A stretch of DNA of 64,000 nucleotides from Roseococcus pinisoli (GTDB lineage Bacteria; Pseudomonadota; Alphaproteobacteria; Acetobacterales; Acetobacteraceae), in the NCBI RefSeq assembly GCF_018413645.1, contig NZ_JAHCDA010000002.1, forward strand, positions 1,178,001 to 1,242,000, in the 5' to 3' direction. Shown here piece after piece: positions 25,779-34,142 of the stretch. Numbering within the stretch: the stretch's first letter is position 1; each line of letters begins with the position of its first letter. The notes under the pieces were generated by a model. That model had not been told where the DNA came from and did not search any database. It saw nothing but the letters and a program-made list of their open reading frames with translations. The translations under genes and the position numbers were made by a program.

Positions 25779-25811
25779 GCGGGCGCGAACTTCGCCGTTA
25801 GCCTCCCCCCG

Positions 25812-26696
25812 GTGACGCCGAGAACCACCGGTCTGCTCCTGATGATGCTGACGGCCATCAACTGGGGCACCACCTGGCCGCTGCTGAAGTTCCTGCTGAC
25901 CGGCCTTCCGCCGCTGACCCTGCGCGCCTGGGGCTCGGGCGCGGCGGCGCTGATCCTGTTCGGCGTCGCGCTGGCGCTGCGCGTGCCGCTCGCCGTGCCC
26001 CGGGCCCAGCGCGGGCGACTCGTGCTCTATGCGCTGCTGAACGTCACCTCCTGGATGGCCTTCGGCACCCTGGCGCTCCGGTGGCTCTCCGCCTCCGAGG
26101 GCGCGATCCTCGCCTATACGATGCCGATCTGGGCCGCCGTCTTCGCCTGGCCCCTCCTCGGCGAGAAGCCGGGCCTCGCCCGCGTGGCGGGCCTGCTGCT
26201 GGGCTTCGGCAGCGTGGCTGCCCTCTTCGCGGGGCGGGGAGCGGCCATCGGCATCGAGAAGCTGCCGGGCATGGCGCTCATTCTCTCCTCGGCCGTGCTC
26301 TTCGCGCTGGGCGCCGTCCTGTCCAAGCGGCGCCCCCTCCTGCTGCCGCCCGTCGCCGCCCTGACCTGGCAAATGGCGATCGGCGCGCTTCCCATGCTGG
26401 CGCTCGCGCCATTCCTGGAGCATGCCGACGTCGCCGGCGTGACCGCGCAGGTATGGTTCTGGTTCGGCTGGATGGTGGTCTTCACGATGGCGGTTTCCTA
26501 TTTCACCTGGTTCGGGGCGCTCGAGCGGCTGCCGGCCTCCACCGCGGCGCTCGGCACGCTCCTGGCGCCGGTGCTGAGCGTGGTGGGCGCGGCCGTCCTG
26601 CTGGGCGAGCCGCTGGGCGCGCTCGAAATCGGCGCGCTGGGCGGGGTTCTCGTCGCCGTCGCCCTGGCCGTCCGCCAGCCGGAGCGCCGCGCATGA
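25812..26696 (+). CDS. EamA/DMT-family transporter
   Basis: A 294-residue inner-membrane protein with about ten helices in two EamA repeats (first repeat opens LLLMMLTAINWGTTWPLLKF; the second has a conserved acidic LLGEPLGALEIGALG). The drug/metabolite-transporter superfamily exports amino acids, nucleosides and metabolites; substrate unknown. GTG start. Its stop overlaps the following ATG by four bases, so it is coupled to the methyltransferase gene. Confidence 0.9.
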   Translation: MTPRTTGLLLMMLTAINWGTTWPLLKFLLTGLPPLTLRAWGSGAAALILFGVALALRVPLAVPRAQRGRLVLYALLNVTSWMAFGTLALRWLSASEGAILAYTMPIWAAVFAWPLLGEKPGLARVAGLLLGFGSVAALFAGRGAAIGIEKLPGMALILSSAVLFALGAVLSKRRPLLLPPVAALTWQMAIGALPMLALAPFLEHADVAGVTAQVWFWFGWMVVFTMAVSYFTWFGALERLPASTAALGTLLAPVLSVVGAAVLLGEPLGALEIGALGGVLVAVALAVRQPERRA

Positions 26697-27877
26697 GCGA
26701 GCTTCCCGTCCTCCGGCTGCTGCCGGGCCGCGACCGGCGCGTGAAGGCGGGCCATCCCTGGACTTTCTCGAACGAGATCGCCATGAGCGCCGCGCTGCGC
26801 GCCCTGCCCCCCGGCAGTCCCGTGCGGCTCGAGGGCGATGACGGCGTGAAGCACGGCGTCTGGCACTTCAACCCGCACAGCCTGATCGCCGGCCGCGTGC
26901 TGGACCGCAATCCCGAGGTCGTGCCCGGCGCCAACTGGTACCGCCGCCGCCTATCCGAGGCGCTGAAGCTGCGCGAGCGCCTGGGCGTCCCGCGCTTCTG
27001 CCGCCTCGTCCATGCCGAAGCCGACGGGCTGCCGGGCCTGATCGTGGACCGCTTCGACGACGTCATCGCCCTGCAGGCCAATACCGCCGGCATGGAGGCC
27101 GCGACGCCGCTGATCGTCGACGCGCTGCAGGAGCTGCTCTCGCCCCGCGCCATCGTCGCGCGCAACGACGCCTCGGTCCGCGCGCTGGAGGGGCTGGAGC
27201 TCCATTCCGGCCTGCTGCACGGCACCGAGGCCCGCGCCCGCGTCGAGGAAGGCGGCATCGCCTTCGAGGTGGACCTGCTTTCCGGCCAGAAGACCGGCTG
27301 GTTCTTCGACCAGCGTGAGAACCGCGCGCGCGTGGCCGGCATCGCCCAGGGCGCGACCATGCTCGACGCCTTCTGCCACACGGGCGGCTTCGGCCTGCTG
27401 GCGGCCAAGGCGGGGGCGGCGCAGGTGACGCTGCTGGACCGCTCGCAGCCCGCGCTGGACCTCGCCATGGCCTCGGCGGCGTCGAACGGTCTCGGCGACC
27501 GCGTGACGGCCCAGCGCGGCGAGGCGCTGGAGACGCTGGAGCGCATGGTCGGCGCCCGGAAGGTCTTCGACGTGGTGGTGGCCGATCCGCCGGCCTTCGC
27601 CAAGTCGCGCAAGGACATCCCGGCGGCGCTGCGCGCCTATCAGCGGCTGGCGCGGCTTTGCGCGCAGCTGGTGGCGCCGGGCGGATACCTGTTCATCGCC
27701 TCCTGCTCGCACCACGCCGCCCCGGCCGAATTCGCCGAGGCCGTGGCCCAGGGCGTGTGGCGGGCGCGGCGCGAGGCGCGGCTGCTGGCCTCCACCGGCG
27801 CGGGGCCGGACCATCCGGTGCATCCGCTCCTGCCCGAGAGCGCCTATCTGAAGGCGCAGCTCCTCCAGCTGGGATGA
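26693..27877 (+). CDS. class I rRNA large-subunit methyltransferase RlmI-like
   Basis: A 394-residue SAM-dependent methyltransferase: an N-terminal PUA domain (about 1-75, opening LLPGRDRRVKAGHPWTFSNEI), a central EEHEE-type region with HAEADGLPGLIVDRF, and a Rossmann domain with MLDAFCHTGGFGLLAAKAGA (SAM loop) and VVADPPAFAKSR (catalytic motif). This matches RlmI, the 23S rRNA m5C1962 methyltransferase. It is coupled both to the upstream exporter and to the downstream DUF3293-like gene by ATGA overlaps. Confidence 0.88.
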   Translation: MSELPVLRLLPGRDRRVKAGHPWTFSNEIAMSAALRALPPGSPVRLEGDDGVKHGVWHFNPHSLIAGRVLDRNPEVVPGANWYRRRLSEALKLRERLGVPRFCRLVHAEADGLPGLIVDRFDDVIALQANTAGMEAATPLIVDALQELLSPRAIVARNDASVRALEGLELHSGLLHGTEARARVEEGGIAFEVDLLSGQKTGWFFDQRENRARVAGIAQGATMLDAFCHTGGFGLLAAKAGAAQVTLLDRSQPALDLAMASAASNGLGDRVTAQRGEALETLERMVGARKVFDVVVADPPAFAKSRKDIPAALRAYQRLARLCAQLVAPGGYLFIASCSHHAAPAEFAEAVAQGVWRARREARLLASTGAGPDHPVHPLLPESAYLKAQLLQLG

Positions 27878-28269
27878 CCCGGGCCGAGGCCTATCGCCGC
27901 ACGCGCTATCGTGCGGGGGAGGTCGTGGTGCGGGTGGGCCGGCGCAGCGCCTCGGCCGAGGCCTGGATGGCCCGGCACGGCGCGCGCGAGGCCTGGTTCA
28001 TCGGCGCCTGGAACCCGTTCAGCCGGCAGATGCCGCGGCGCTGGAACGACGCCGTGCATGCGCGGCTGCGGCGCAATCTGCGGGTCTTCGAGGAAGGGGA
28101 CGGCGCGCTCGGCGCGTGGAGCGAGCGGATGCTGCTGACGGTGGCAGACGGCGCGACGATCCTCCGGCTGATGCGCCGCCATCGGCAGGCGGCGGTGGTT
28201 CACGTCCCGCGCGGCCGGGCGGCGCGGCTGGTCTATGGGGAAGACCGTCCATCCCGGGCCAGGTGCTGA
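27874..28269 (+). CDS. DUF3293-like small protein
   Basis: A 131-residue protein opening with YRRTRYRAGEVVVRVG and containing AWFIGAWNPFSRQM, similar to the DUF3293 pattern in which a conserved N-P-x-S follows a beta strand. No catalytic motif, signal or membrane segment. Translationally coupled (ATGA) to the RlmI-like methyltransferase, hinting at a link with ribosome or RNA metabolism. Function unknown. Confidence 0.75.
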   Translation: MTRAEAYRRTRYRAGEVVVRVGRRSASAEAWMARHGAREAWFIGAWNPFSRQMPRRWNDAVHARLRRNLRVFEEGDGALGAWSERMLLTVADGATILRLMRRHRQAAVVHVPRGRAARLVYGEDRPSRARC

Positions 28270-28392
28270 CGGACCTCGACCAGGCGGGCGCCCCTTCGGC
28301 AAGGCTCCGCGGCCTCTGAGAAGCGCCGCCGGCCCTGGCGTGATTTGCCGGACGTGCTCACGCGATCCGGAGAAGCCTGACCGCGTGACGGT

Positions 28393-29460
28393 CTAGAGAT
28401 ACCGCTCGATATCCAGCGTGCTCTCACGCCCCACCTTGTCGAAGCTTTCCCGCAGGAACCGGTCGGCGGCCTCGCGCCCGTAGTCGCGCAGCGTGGTGAG
28501 GAAATCCCAGTCGCCGTTGAACTTGGTGCTGAGCTTGAAGGCCCGCATCCGCTCCTCGTCCTCGATGCTGTGGAGGAAGATGCGGCGGTAGCGCGGCTGC
28601 TCCAGCCGGCCCGAATCCAGCATGCGCTGCACGAAGTCGATCGCGCGCATCTCGCTCATCAGCGAGGCGTTGAAGCTGATCTCGTTCAGCCGGTTCATGA
28701 TGTCGCTGGTCGAGGTGGGCAGCTCGGGCCGCAGCAGCGGGTTCAGTTGCACCAGCACGATGTCGGCCGCCATGCGCTCATGATAGAGCGGCCAGAGCGC
28801 GGGATTGCCCAGATAACCGCCATCCCAATAGGCCTCGCCATCGATCTCCACCGCCTTGAACACGTTCGGCAGACAGGCCGAGGCCAGCAGCGCGTCCACC
28901 GTGATCTCCTCGCGCCGGAAGACCTTGGGCTTGCCGGTGCGGACGTTGGTGGCCGAGATGAAGAGGCGGATGGCGGTCTTGTCCTCCCGCAGCCGCTCGA
29001 GGTCGAGGCTCTCGTTCAGCGCCTTGCGGAGTGGGTTGAACTCCATCGAGAAGGGGTTGAGCTGATAGGGGCTCAGCACCCGCGTCATCGTGTCGAAGGC
29101 GTTGTAGGCAACGCTATAGGTCAGGTCCCAGCCCCAGAGCGCCTTTTCCATCGGATGGGCGCGCAGCGGCGAGACGGCGAATTTCGTGCCCAGCGCGCGC
29201 CAGAAGCGGTCCAGCGCGGCCTTGGCGCCCTCGCGCCCGTTCTCGAGCAGGCCCAGCGCCAGGATGGCGCCGTTGATGGCTCCGGCGGAGGTGCCGGAAA
29301 GCCCGTCGAACTCGACGCGGTCATCCTCCAGCAGGCGGTCCAGCGCGCCCCAGGTGAAGGCGCCGTGCGTCCCTCCCCCCTGCAGCGCCAGGTTAACGCG
29401 CCGCCGGACGGGCTGGGCGACGACGGGGGCCGGCAGCTCGGCCGGCTGCATGATGTCCAT
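28393..29460 (-). CDS. patatin-like phospholipase (second copy)
   Basis: A 355-residue patatin-like serine hydrolase: GGGTHGAFTWG (oxyanion loop), GTSAG (nucleophile Ser), and YWDGGYLGNP (Asp). Catalytic residues are intact. It differs in sequence and C-terminus from the copy at 19830, so the two are old paralogues. The ATG overlaps the stop of the upstream 3-hydroxybutyrate dehydrogenase (ATGA), a tight coupling that again links a patatin to hydroxybutyrate metabolism. Possible roles are granule-surface lipid or polyester hydrolysis; this is inference from context. Confidence 0.9.
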   Translation of the reverse strand: MDIMQPAELPAPVVAQPVRRRVNLALQGGGTHGAFTWGALDRLLEDDRVEFDGLSGTSAGAINGAILALGLLENGREGAKAALDRFWRALGTKFAVSPLRAHPMEKALWGWDLTYSVAYNAFDTMTRVLSPYQLNPFSMEFNPLRKALNESLDLERLREDKTAIRLFISATNVRTGKPKVFRREEITVDALLASACLPNVFKAVEIDGEAYWDGGYLGNPALWPLYHERMAADIVLVQLNPLLRPELPTSTSDIMNRLNEISFNASLMSEMRAIDFVQRMLDSGRLEQPRYRRIFLHSIEDEERMRAFKLSTKFNGDWDFLTTLRDYGREAADRFLRESFDKVGRESTLDIERYL

Positions 29461-30254
29461 CAGGCGGCGAGCCAGCCGCCGTCGATGGACAGCGCCGAGC
29501 CGTTCACGCCGCCCGAGCCAGGGCCCACCAGGTAGAGCGCCATGCGCGCCACCTCCTCGACCTCGATCCAGCGCTTGGAGGGCTGCTTCTCCAGCAGGCG
29601 GTCCTTCAGCGCGACCTCCTCGCTCACGCCGAACTTCTCCGCGAGCGGCTTCACCTGCGCCTCGGCGAGCGGCGTGCGCACGAAACCCGGGCAGATGGCG
29701 TTGCAGGTGACCGGCGACTGCGCGATCTCGAGCGCGACGGACTTGGTCAGCCCCACCACGCCATGCTTGGCCGCGACATAGGCCGTCTTGTAGGGGCTCG
29801 CGACCAGGCCGTGGGCGCTGGCGACGTTGATGATGCGTCCGTGGCCCCGCGCCAGCATGCCCGGCAGGGCGGCGGCGATCGCGTGGAAGTTGCTGCTGAG
29901 GTTGATGGCGATGATCGCGTCCCACTTCTCGGCGGGAAAATCCTGCACGGGCGAGACGAACTGGATGCCGGCGTTGTTCACCAGGATGTCGAGCTTGCCG
30001 AAGGCCTTCTCGGCCTCGGCGACCATGCCGCGCACCTGGTCGGGCTTGGACATGTCGGCGGCGCTGTAGGGCGCCTCGGCCACGCCCATGAGGGCGCCGA
30101 TCTCGCGGCGGGCGGTGGCGATCTCGTCAGGCTTGCCGAAGCCGTTGAGCATGACCTGCGCGCCGGCCTCGGCGTAGATCCTGGCGATGCCTAGGCCGAT
30201 GCCCGACGTCGAACCGGTGACCAACGCCGACTGCCCGGCGAGAACCTTCTCCAT
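29460..30254 (-). CDS. 3-hydroxybutyrate dehydrogenase (second copy)
   Basis: A 264-residue short-chain dehydrogenase with TGSTSGIGLGIA, NNAGIQFVSPV, catalytic Ser in VASAHGLVAS and YVAAK, and the tail SIDGGWLAA. The long segment with EVALKDRLLEKQPSKRWIEVEE is characteristic of bacterial 3-hydroxybutyrate dehydrogenases, so this copy matches the family more closely than the one at 21761. The start at 30254 (MEKVLAG) places the cofactor loop at the usual position; an in-frame ATG at 30266 is possible. It heads a two-gene operon with the patatin. Confidence 0.9.
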   Translation of the reverse strand: MEKVLAGQSALVTGSTSGIGLGIARIYAEAGAQVMLNGFGKPDEIATARREIGALMGVAEAPYSAADMSKPDQVRGMVAEAEKAFGKLDILVNNAGIQFVSPVQDFPAEKWDAIIAINLSSNFHAIAAALPGMLARGHGRIINVASAHGLVASPYKTAYVAAKHGVVGLTKSVALEIAQSPVTCNAICPGFVRTPLAEAQVKPLAEKFGVSEEVALKDRLLEKQPSKRWIEVEEVARMALYLVGPGSGGVNGSALSIDGGWLAA

Positions 30255-30272
30255 TCGTGCCACCATTCCGCA

Positions 30273-30283
30273 TTTTGTTGCGC
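30273..30283 (-). promoter_or_regulatory. GCGCAACAAAA element upstream of the second hydroxybutyrate operon
   Basis: Read on the minus strand this is identical over 11 bases to the element at 19709-19719 and has the same orientation relative to its gene. It lies 19 bases before the dehydrogenase start codon, in a position where a bound protein would block transcription or translation initiation. Confidence 0.4.
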
Positions 30284-30401
30284 TGCCATAGCCGACAATC
30301 GGCCGCCGCTCAATCAAGCCGAAAGCGGGCGCGGCCTTGAAGCCCGCCATTTTCATGCAATTAACGTTGACCGGTCCGCGGCTTCCTGGGTTCGATCCGG
30401 C

Positions 30402-31052
30402 ATGGTCCAGGATCCCTTCTCACCCGTTCTGTCGCGCCTCCAGGCCGGCCTGGTCGCCGAAAGCGCGCATCTCGGGCGGATTCCCGTCATCGTCGCGGCC
30501 CTGAACCTCGACATCCTGAAGACCTTCTGGCGCTACAGGACGCAGCCCGACGTCACCTTCACGTCCTATGGCGGGAGCGGACAGGCCTATGTGCAGAGTG
30601 GCCCCGCCGGCGCGGTGCTGTGGATGGATCCGGCCGCCAGCGGCTATCGCGACCTCTTCGGCCGCTTCCTGACTGAGCATTGGGGCACGGCCACGACGCT
30701 CACCAACTCCGGCTACGACGTCGACCACATGTACAACCGGGCCAGGGCCCGGCGGTACGGCTACGGCCTGGTCCGGATGTTCCTGGTCCGGGGCGAGATC
30801 AACCGGGATCACGGCCGGGCCTGGGAGCGCCAGATCGGCACGGCCGAGAAGGACCGCTTCGTGAAGATCATGAAGCTGCTGGACGGGATGAGCGAGCTGA
30901 AGGTGCTCGGCCTGCCGCCGGTGAAGAACGGCCTCCTCCTGCCCGAGCATCACGCGGCGGCACGGCAGGCCGCCGCCCAATATGGCATCCCGGTCGACGC
31001 CGCCCTGCAGACCTTGCGGGCCTTGTGCGAACGCGTCTCCGCGGGGGATTGA
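30402..31052 (+). CDS. orphan protein with an HNH-like motif, function unknown
   Basis: A 216-residue soluble-looking protein not recognised. The centre reads NSGYDVDHMYNRARARRYGYG (about residues 105-125) and then RGEINRDHGRAWER. The D-x-D-H, N-R and later N-R-D-H spacing loosely resembles HNH or other His-Me-finger nucleases (Asp-His, Asn, His), but no zinc Cys pairs are present. The N-terminal part is rich in aromatic and small residues (TQPDVTFTSYGGSGQAYV). Preceded by TTGACC at 30370 but no clear -10. It stands alone, divergent from the second hydroxybutyrate operon and convergent with the hybrid kinase, three bases apart at the stops. Confidence 0.75.
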   Translation: MVQDPFSPVLSRLQAGLVAESAHLGRIPVIVAALNLDILKTFWRYRTQPDVTFTSYGGSGQAYVQSGPAGAVLWMDPAASGYRDLFGRFLTEHWGTATTLTNSGYDVDHMYNRARARRYGYGLVRMFLVRGEINRDHGRAWERQIGTAEKDRFVKIMKLLDGMSELKVLGLPPVKNGLLLPEHHAAARQAAAQYGIPVDAALQTLRALCERVSAGD

Positions 31053-31053
31053 G

Positions 31054-33774
31054 TCAGGCGGCGGCGGTCCCCAGCGCCGGCCTCGCCACCGCCAGCGTGT
31101 CGACCAGCAGCTTGTCCAGCTGCCCGCGCGAGGCTTCCACGCCGATGGCGTCGCTGGCCCGCGCCGCCTCCTCGATGGCCTGCGCCGCCTCGGCCAGCAG
31201 ACGCGCCCCCACCATCCGCGCCGAGCCCTTGAGGCGGTGCGCTGCCTCCGCGAGCTTCGGACCTTCGGAGGCTTTCAGGCGGTCGATATCCTGCGCCGCC
31301 TGCTCGGCGAAGCTTTCCAGGATGCCCAGCAGCCGCTCCCGATCCTGCCCGAAGAGGCCGCGCAGGGCATCGGGATCGAAGAGCGCGCCGCCCGCGGGGG
31401 CGCCCTCGCGCGCCAGCCCCGGCATGAAGCGCCCGAGTGCGCGGGACAGGCCGACCAGCGTCACCGGCTTGGCGACGAAGCCGTCCATGCCGGCGGCGTA
31501 GCACCTCTCCGCCTCGCCCTTCAGCGCATTGGCCGTCACCGCGATGAGGGTGGTGCGCGGCAGGCGCTGGGACTGCTCCTCCTGCCGGATGGCCCGCGCC
31601 AGCTCGAAGCCGTCCATCTGCGGCATGTGGATGTCCAGCAGCACCACCGGGGGTCGATGCTGCCGCCAATGCGCGAGACCCTGCGCCCCGTCATTCATCG
31701 TCACGGCCGGGATGCCCAGGAGCTCTAGCTGCCGGGTGATGACCTCGCGGTTCACCGGATGGTCGTCCACCACCAGGACGCGGCCCGGCGGCGCGCTGCC
31801 GGGCGCGGCAGCGGGCGCCTCGGCCACGGCGCGGGTCGCCGCGGGCGCGACGGCGGGGGCCAGCCGCAGCGTCACGAGGAAGCGGCTGCCCCGGCCCGGC
31901 AGGCTCTCGGCCCGCACCTCGCCATCCATGAGCTCGGTGAGGCGGCGCACGATCGAGAGGCCGAGGCCCGTGCCGCCGAAGCGGCGGGTCGTCGAGCTGT
32001 CGGCCTGGGTGAAGGGCCGGAAGAGCCTCGCCAGCGTCTCCGCATCCATGCCGACGCCGCTGTCCTCCACGATGAGGCGGACCGACACCACGCCCTCCTC
32101 CAGGCGGGTCTGGGCCGCGAGACGGACGAAGCCGCGCTCGGTGAACTTCAGCGCATTGCCGATGAGGTTGAAGAGGATCTGCCGCACCCGCGTCGGGTCG
32201 CCCTCCAGCCAGTCGGGGCCCGGATCGGCGGGGTCGGCGAAGAGGGTGAGGCCGCGCTGGCGCGCCTGGGGCATGAGCGTCTCGACCGTGCCCTCGATCA
32301 GGCTGCGGAGGCTGAAGGGCAGCGCCTCCACCTCCATGCGCCCCGCCTCGATCTTCGAGAAGTCGAGGACGTCGTCGATGATGCGCAGCAGGGACTGTGC
32401 GCTGTCCCGCATCACGACGACGCTGCGGGCCTGGTCCGTGCCCAGCTCCGAACGCTCCAGCAGCTCCAGCATGCCAAGCACGCCGTTCATGGGGGTGCGG
32501 ATCTCGTGGCTCATGGCCGCGAGGAAGGCCGACTTGGCCTGGGCCGCGGCCTCGGCGGCGTCCCGCGCGGCCTCGGCCTCGGCCTGGGCCGCCAGGGCGG
32601 CCTGCTCGCTCGACTTCAGGGGCGTCACGTCCCGCGCCTGGCTGATGAGCCGGCGGCCCGAGAGCAGGGTATGGCTGAACTCGACCCAGCGGCCATCCGG
32701 CATGTGACGGGCGCAGCGCGCCGTCCCGCCGGCTTCGACGGCGGCGAAGATCCGCTCCCGCTGCGCGCGCACCAGCGCCTCCTCATCCTCCGGCGGGCCG
32801 AAATCGCCGCGCCGGACCAGCCAGCGCAGGCCCTCGGCGAGATCCGCCCCGGGGGCATAGAGCTCCTGCGGCACGCCCAGCAGCTCCTGGTGGCGGCCAT
32901 TCGCCAGGATGACCTTCGCCTCCGCATCGAAGAGCGTGACCAGCGCGTCGGAGCTGTCCAGCACTTCCCGAAGCAGGGTGCGCTCGACCTCGAGCTCCGC
33001 CTCGCGCTGCTTCAGCTGCGTGATGTCGCGCGCCTGGCCGATCATGCGGCCGCCCGAAATCACCCGATAGGCGAATTCCAGCCAGCGGCCATCCTGCATC
33101 TGCCGGCTGAAGCGGGTGACCTCGCCCGAATAGATCCGGGTCAGCCGGTCACGGATCTCGCCGCCCACCTCCCCGGCCTGGCCGAAGCCGTGCTGGCTCA
33201 TCCACTCCATGGCGCCGAGGAAGGAGCCGCCGGGTTCCATCAGCTCGCGCGGCAGCCCCATGAGGTCCCGGTGGCGGTCATTGGTCAGCAGCACCGTCCC
33301 GCCGGCGTCGAAGAGGGCGATCAGGGCGTCGCTGCTGTCGATGACCTCGCGCAGCAGGGTGCGCTCGGCCTCCAGCTCGGCCTCGCGCTGGCGCAGGGCG
33401 GTGACGTCGCGGCAAAGGGCGAGTCGCCCCCCGCAGGGCGCGTCCATGAGGGTGAGCTCGAATCCGCGCCCGTCCGGAGACTGCCAGGCGAAGCTCCGGC
33501 GGCCGGATTCGGAAAAGGCCGCGAGCAGGCCGGCAGCCTCGTCCGGCCGCAGCAGCCGTGCCGCCTCCAGGGCCGCGATCTGCTCGGCCAGCGGGGTTCC
33601 GGCGGCCGTCAGCGGCGCCGGAAGGCCGAGCCATTCGTCGAGGGGGCCCGCGGCCCAGCGGCGATTCAGCGCCGCGTCATGCAGAGCCACCGCGCCGCCC
33701 AGGCCTTCCATCAACAGAGGCAGGAGCGCCGCGACGGAGTCCGGCGGCGGAACAGGCATGGAGGAACTGGCCAT
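31054..33774 (-). CDS. soluble hybrid histidine kinase: three PAS, HisKA, HATPase, receiver, HPt
   Basis: A 906-residue cytoplasmic sensor without membrane segments. Three PAS-like units occupy about residues 1-365; the second and third are tandem duplicates, both with REAELE.ERTLLREV and DSSDAL. HisKA has His423 in AMSHEIRTPMNG; the ATPase has LIGNALKFTERG and GGTGLGLSIVRRL; the receiver has phosphoacceptor Asp714 in LLDIHMPQMDG and Lys in AKPV; a C-terminal HPt has His846 in AAHRLKGSAR. All relay residues are intact. No response regulator is adjacent, so the output partner is elsewhere. The ATG at 33774 is preferred because upstream codons overlap the rpmH control region. Confidence 0.93.
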   Translation of the reverse strand: MASSSMPVPPPDSVAALLPLLMEGLGGAVALHDAALNRRWAAGPLDEWLGLPAPLTAAGTPLAEQIAALEAARLLRPDEAAGLLAAFSESGRRSFAWQSPDGRGFELTLMDAPCGGRLALCRDVTALRQREAELEAERTLLREVIDSSDALIALFDAGGTVLLTNDRHRDLMGLPRELMEPGGSFLGAMEWMSQHGFGQAGEVGGEIRDRLTRIYSGEVTRFSRQMQDGRWLEFAYRVISGGRMIGQARDITQLKQREAELEVERTLLREVLDSSDALVTLFDAEAKVILANGRHQELLGVPQELYAPGADLAEGLRWLVRRGDFGPPEDEEALVRAQRERIFAAVEAGGTARCARHMPDGRWVEFSHTLLSGRRLISQARDVTPLKSSEQAALAAQAEAEAARDAAEAAAQAKSAFLAAMSHEIRTPMNGVLGMLELLERSELGTDQARSVVVMRDSAQSLLRIIDDVLDFSKIEAGRMEVEALPFSLRSLIEGTVETLMPQARQRGLTLFADPADPGPDWLEGDPTRVRQILFNLIGNALKFTERGFVRLAAQTRLEEGVVSVRLIVEDSGVGMDAETLARLFRPFTQADSSTTRRFGGTGLGLSIVRRLTELMDGEVRAESLPGRGSRFLVTLRLAPAVAPAATRAVAEAPAAAPGSAPPGRVLVVDDHPVNREVITRQLELLGIPAVTMNDGAQGLAHWRQHRPPVVLLDIHMPQMDGFELARAIRQEEQSQRLPRTTLIAVTANALKGEAERCYAAGMDGFVAKPVTLVGLSRALGRFMPGLAREGAPAGGALFDPDALRGLFGQDRERLLGILESFAEQAAQDIDRLKASEGPKLAEAAHRLKGSARMVGARLLAEAAQAIEEAARASDAIGVEASRGQLDKLLVDTLAVARPALGTAAA

Positions 33775-33870
33775 CGGCCATCGGGTAGCACGCGATCCGT
33801 GGTATGGTCCGTCTCGTCTGTCACACGCGTGCTGTCTTTGACGGCTTGGACGGCGGCGAAGCGTGCGAGG

Positions 33871-33899
33871 TTGACCCTCCCCTTCCGCCTCCCTATACA
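33871..33899 (+). promoter_or_regulatory. rpmH: rpmH operon promoter
   Basis: TTGACC (33871-33876), a 17-base spacer, then TATACA (33894-33899). This is the closest match to a sigma-70 promoter in the window and should start the rpmH transcript near 33906, about 65 bases before the GTG. Confidence 0.75.
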
Positions 33900-33909
33900 G
33901 CCCGACACC

Positions 33910-33935
33910 GCCGGGGTGGGTCACCCACCGCCGGC
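33910..33935 (+). promoter_or_regulatory. strong hairpin in the rpmH 5' leader
   Basis: GCCGG-GGTGGG-TCA-CCCACC-G-CCGGC forms eleven pairs with one bulged G and a three-base loop. It would lie right at the 5' end of the mRNA made from the promoter at 33871, so it may protect the transcript or tune expression of L34 and RnpA. Confidence 0.55.
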
Positions 33936-33970
33936 ACCTGCCATTAAAGTGTTACTCCCAGGAGCCTGCC

Positions 33971-34105
33971 GTGAAGCGCACCTATCAGCCCTCCAAGCTC
34001 GTCCGGAAGCGCCGGCACGGTTTCCGCGCCCGCACGGCCACGGTCGGTGGCCGCAAGGTGCTCGCCAACCGCCGCTCCAAGGGCCGGGCGAAGCTCTCCG
34101 CCTGA
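33971..34105 (+). CDS. rpmH: 50S ribosomal protein L34
   Basis: A 44-residue, Arg/Lys-rich protein: [20 protein letters not shown] at the N-terminus and [18 protein letters not shown] at the end, the invariant L34 sequence. Starts with GTG; CAGGAG ends six bases upstream. It is part of the large ribosomal subunit and heads the rpmH-rnpA-yidD-yidC-engB-argB block. Confidence 0.98.
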   Translation: MKRTYQPSKLVRKRRHGFRARTATVGGRKVLANRRSKGRAKLSA

Positions 34106-34142
34106 TTCTTCCGCGATCGCGGCGCGGTAAGGAGGACCAGCC

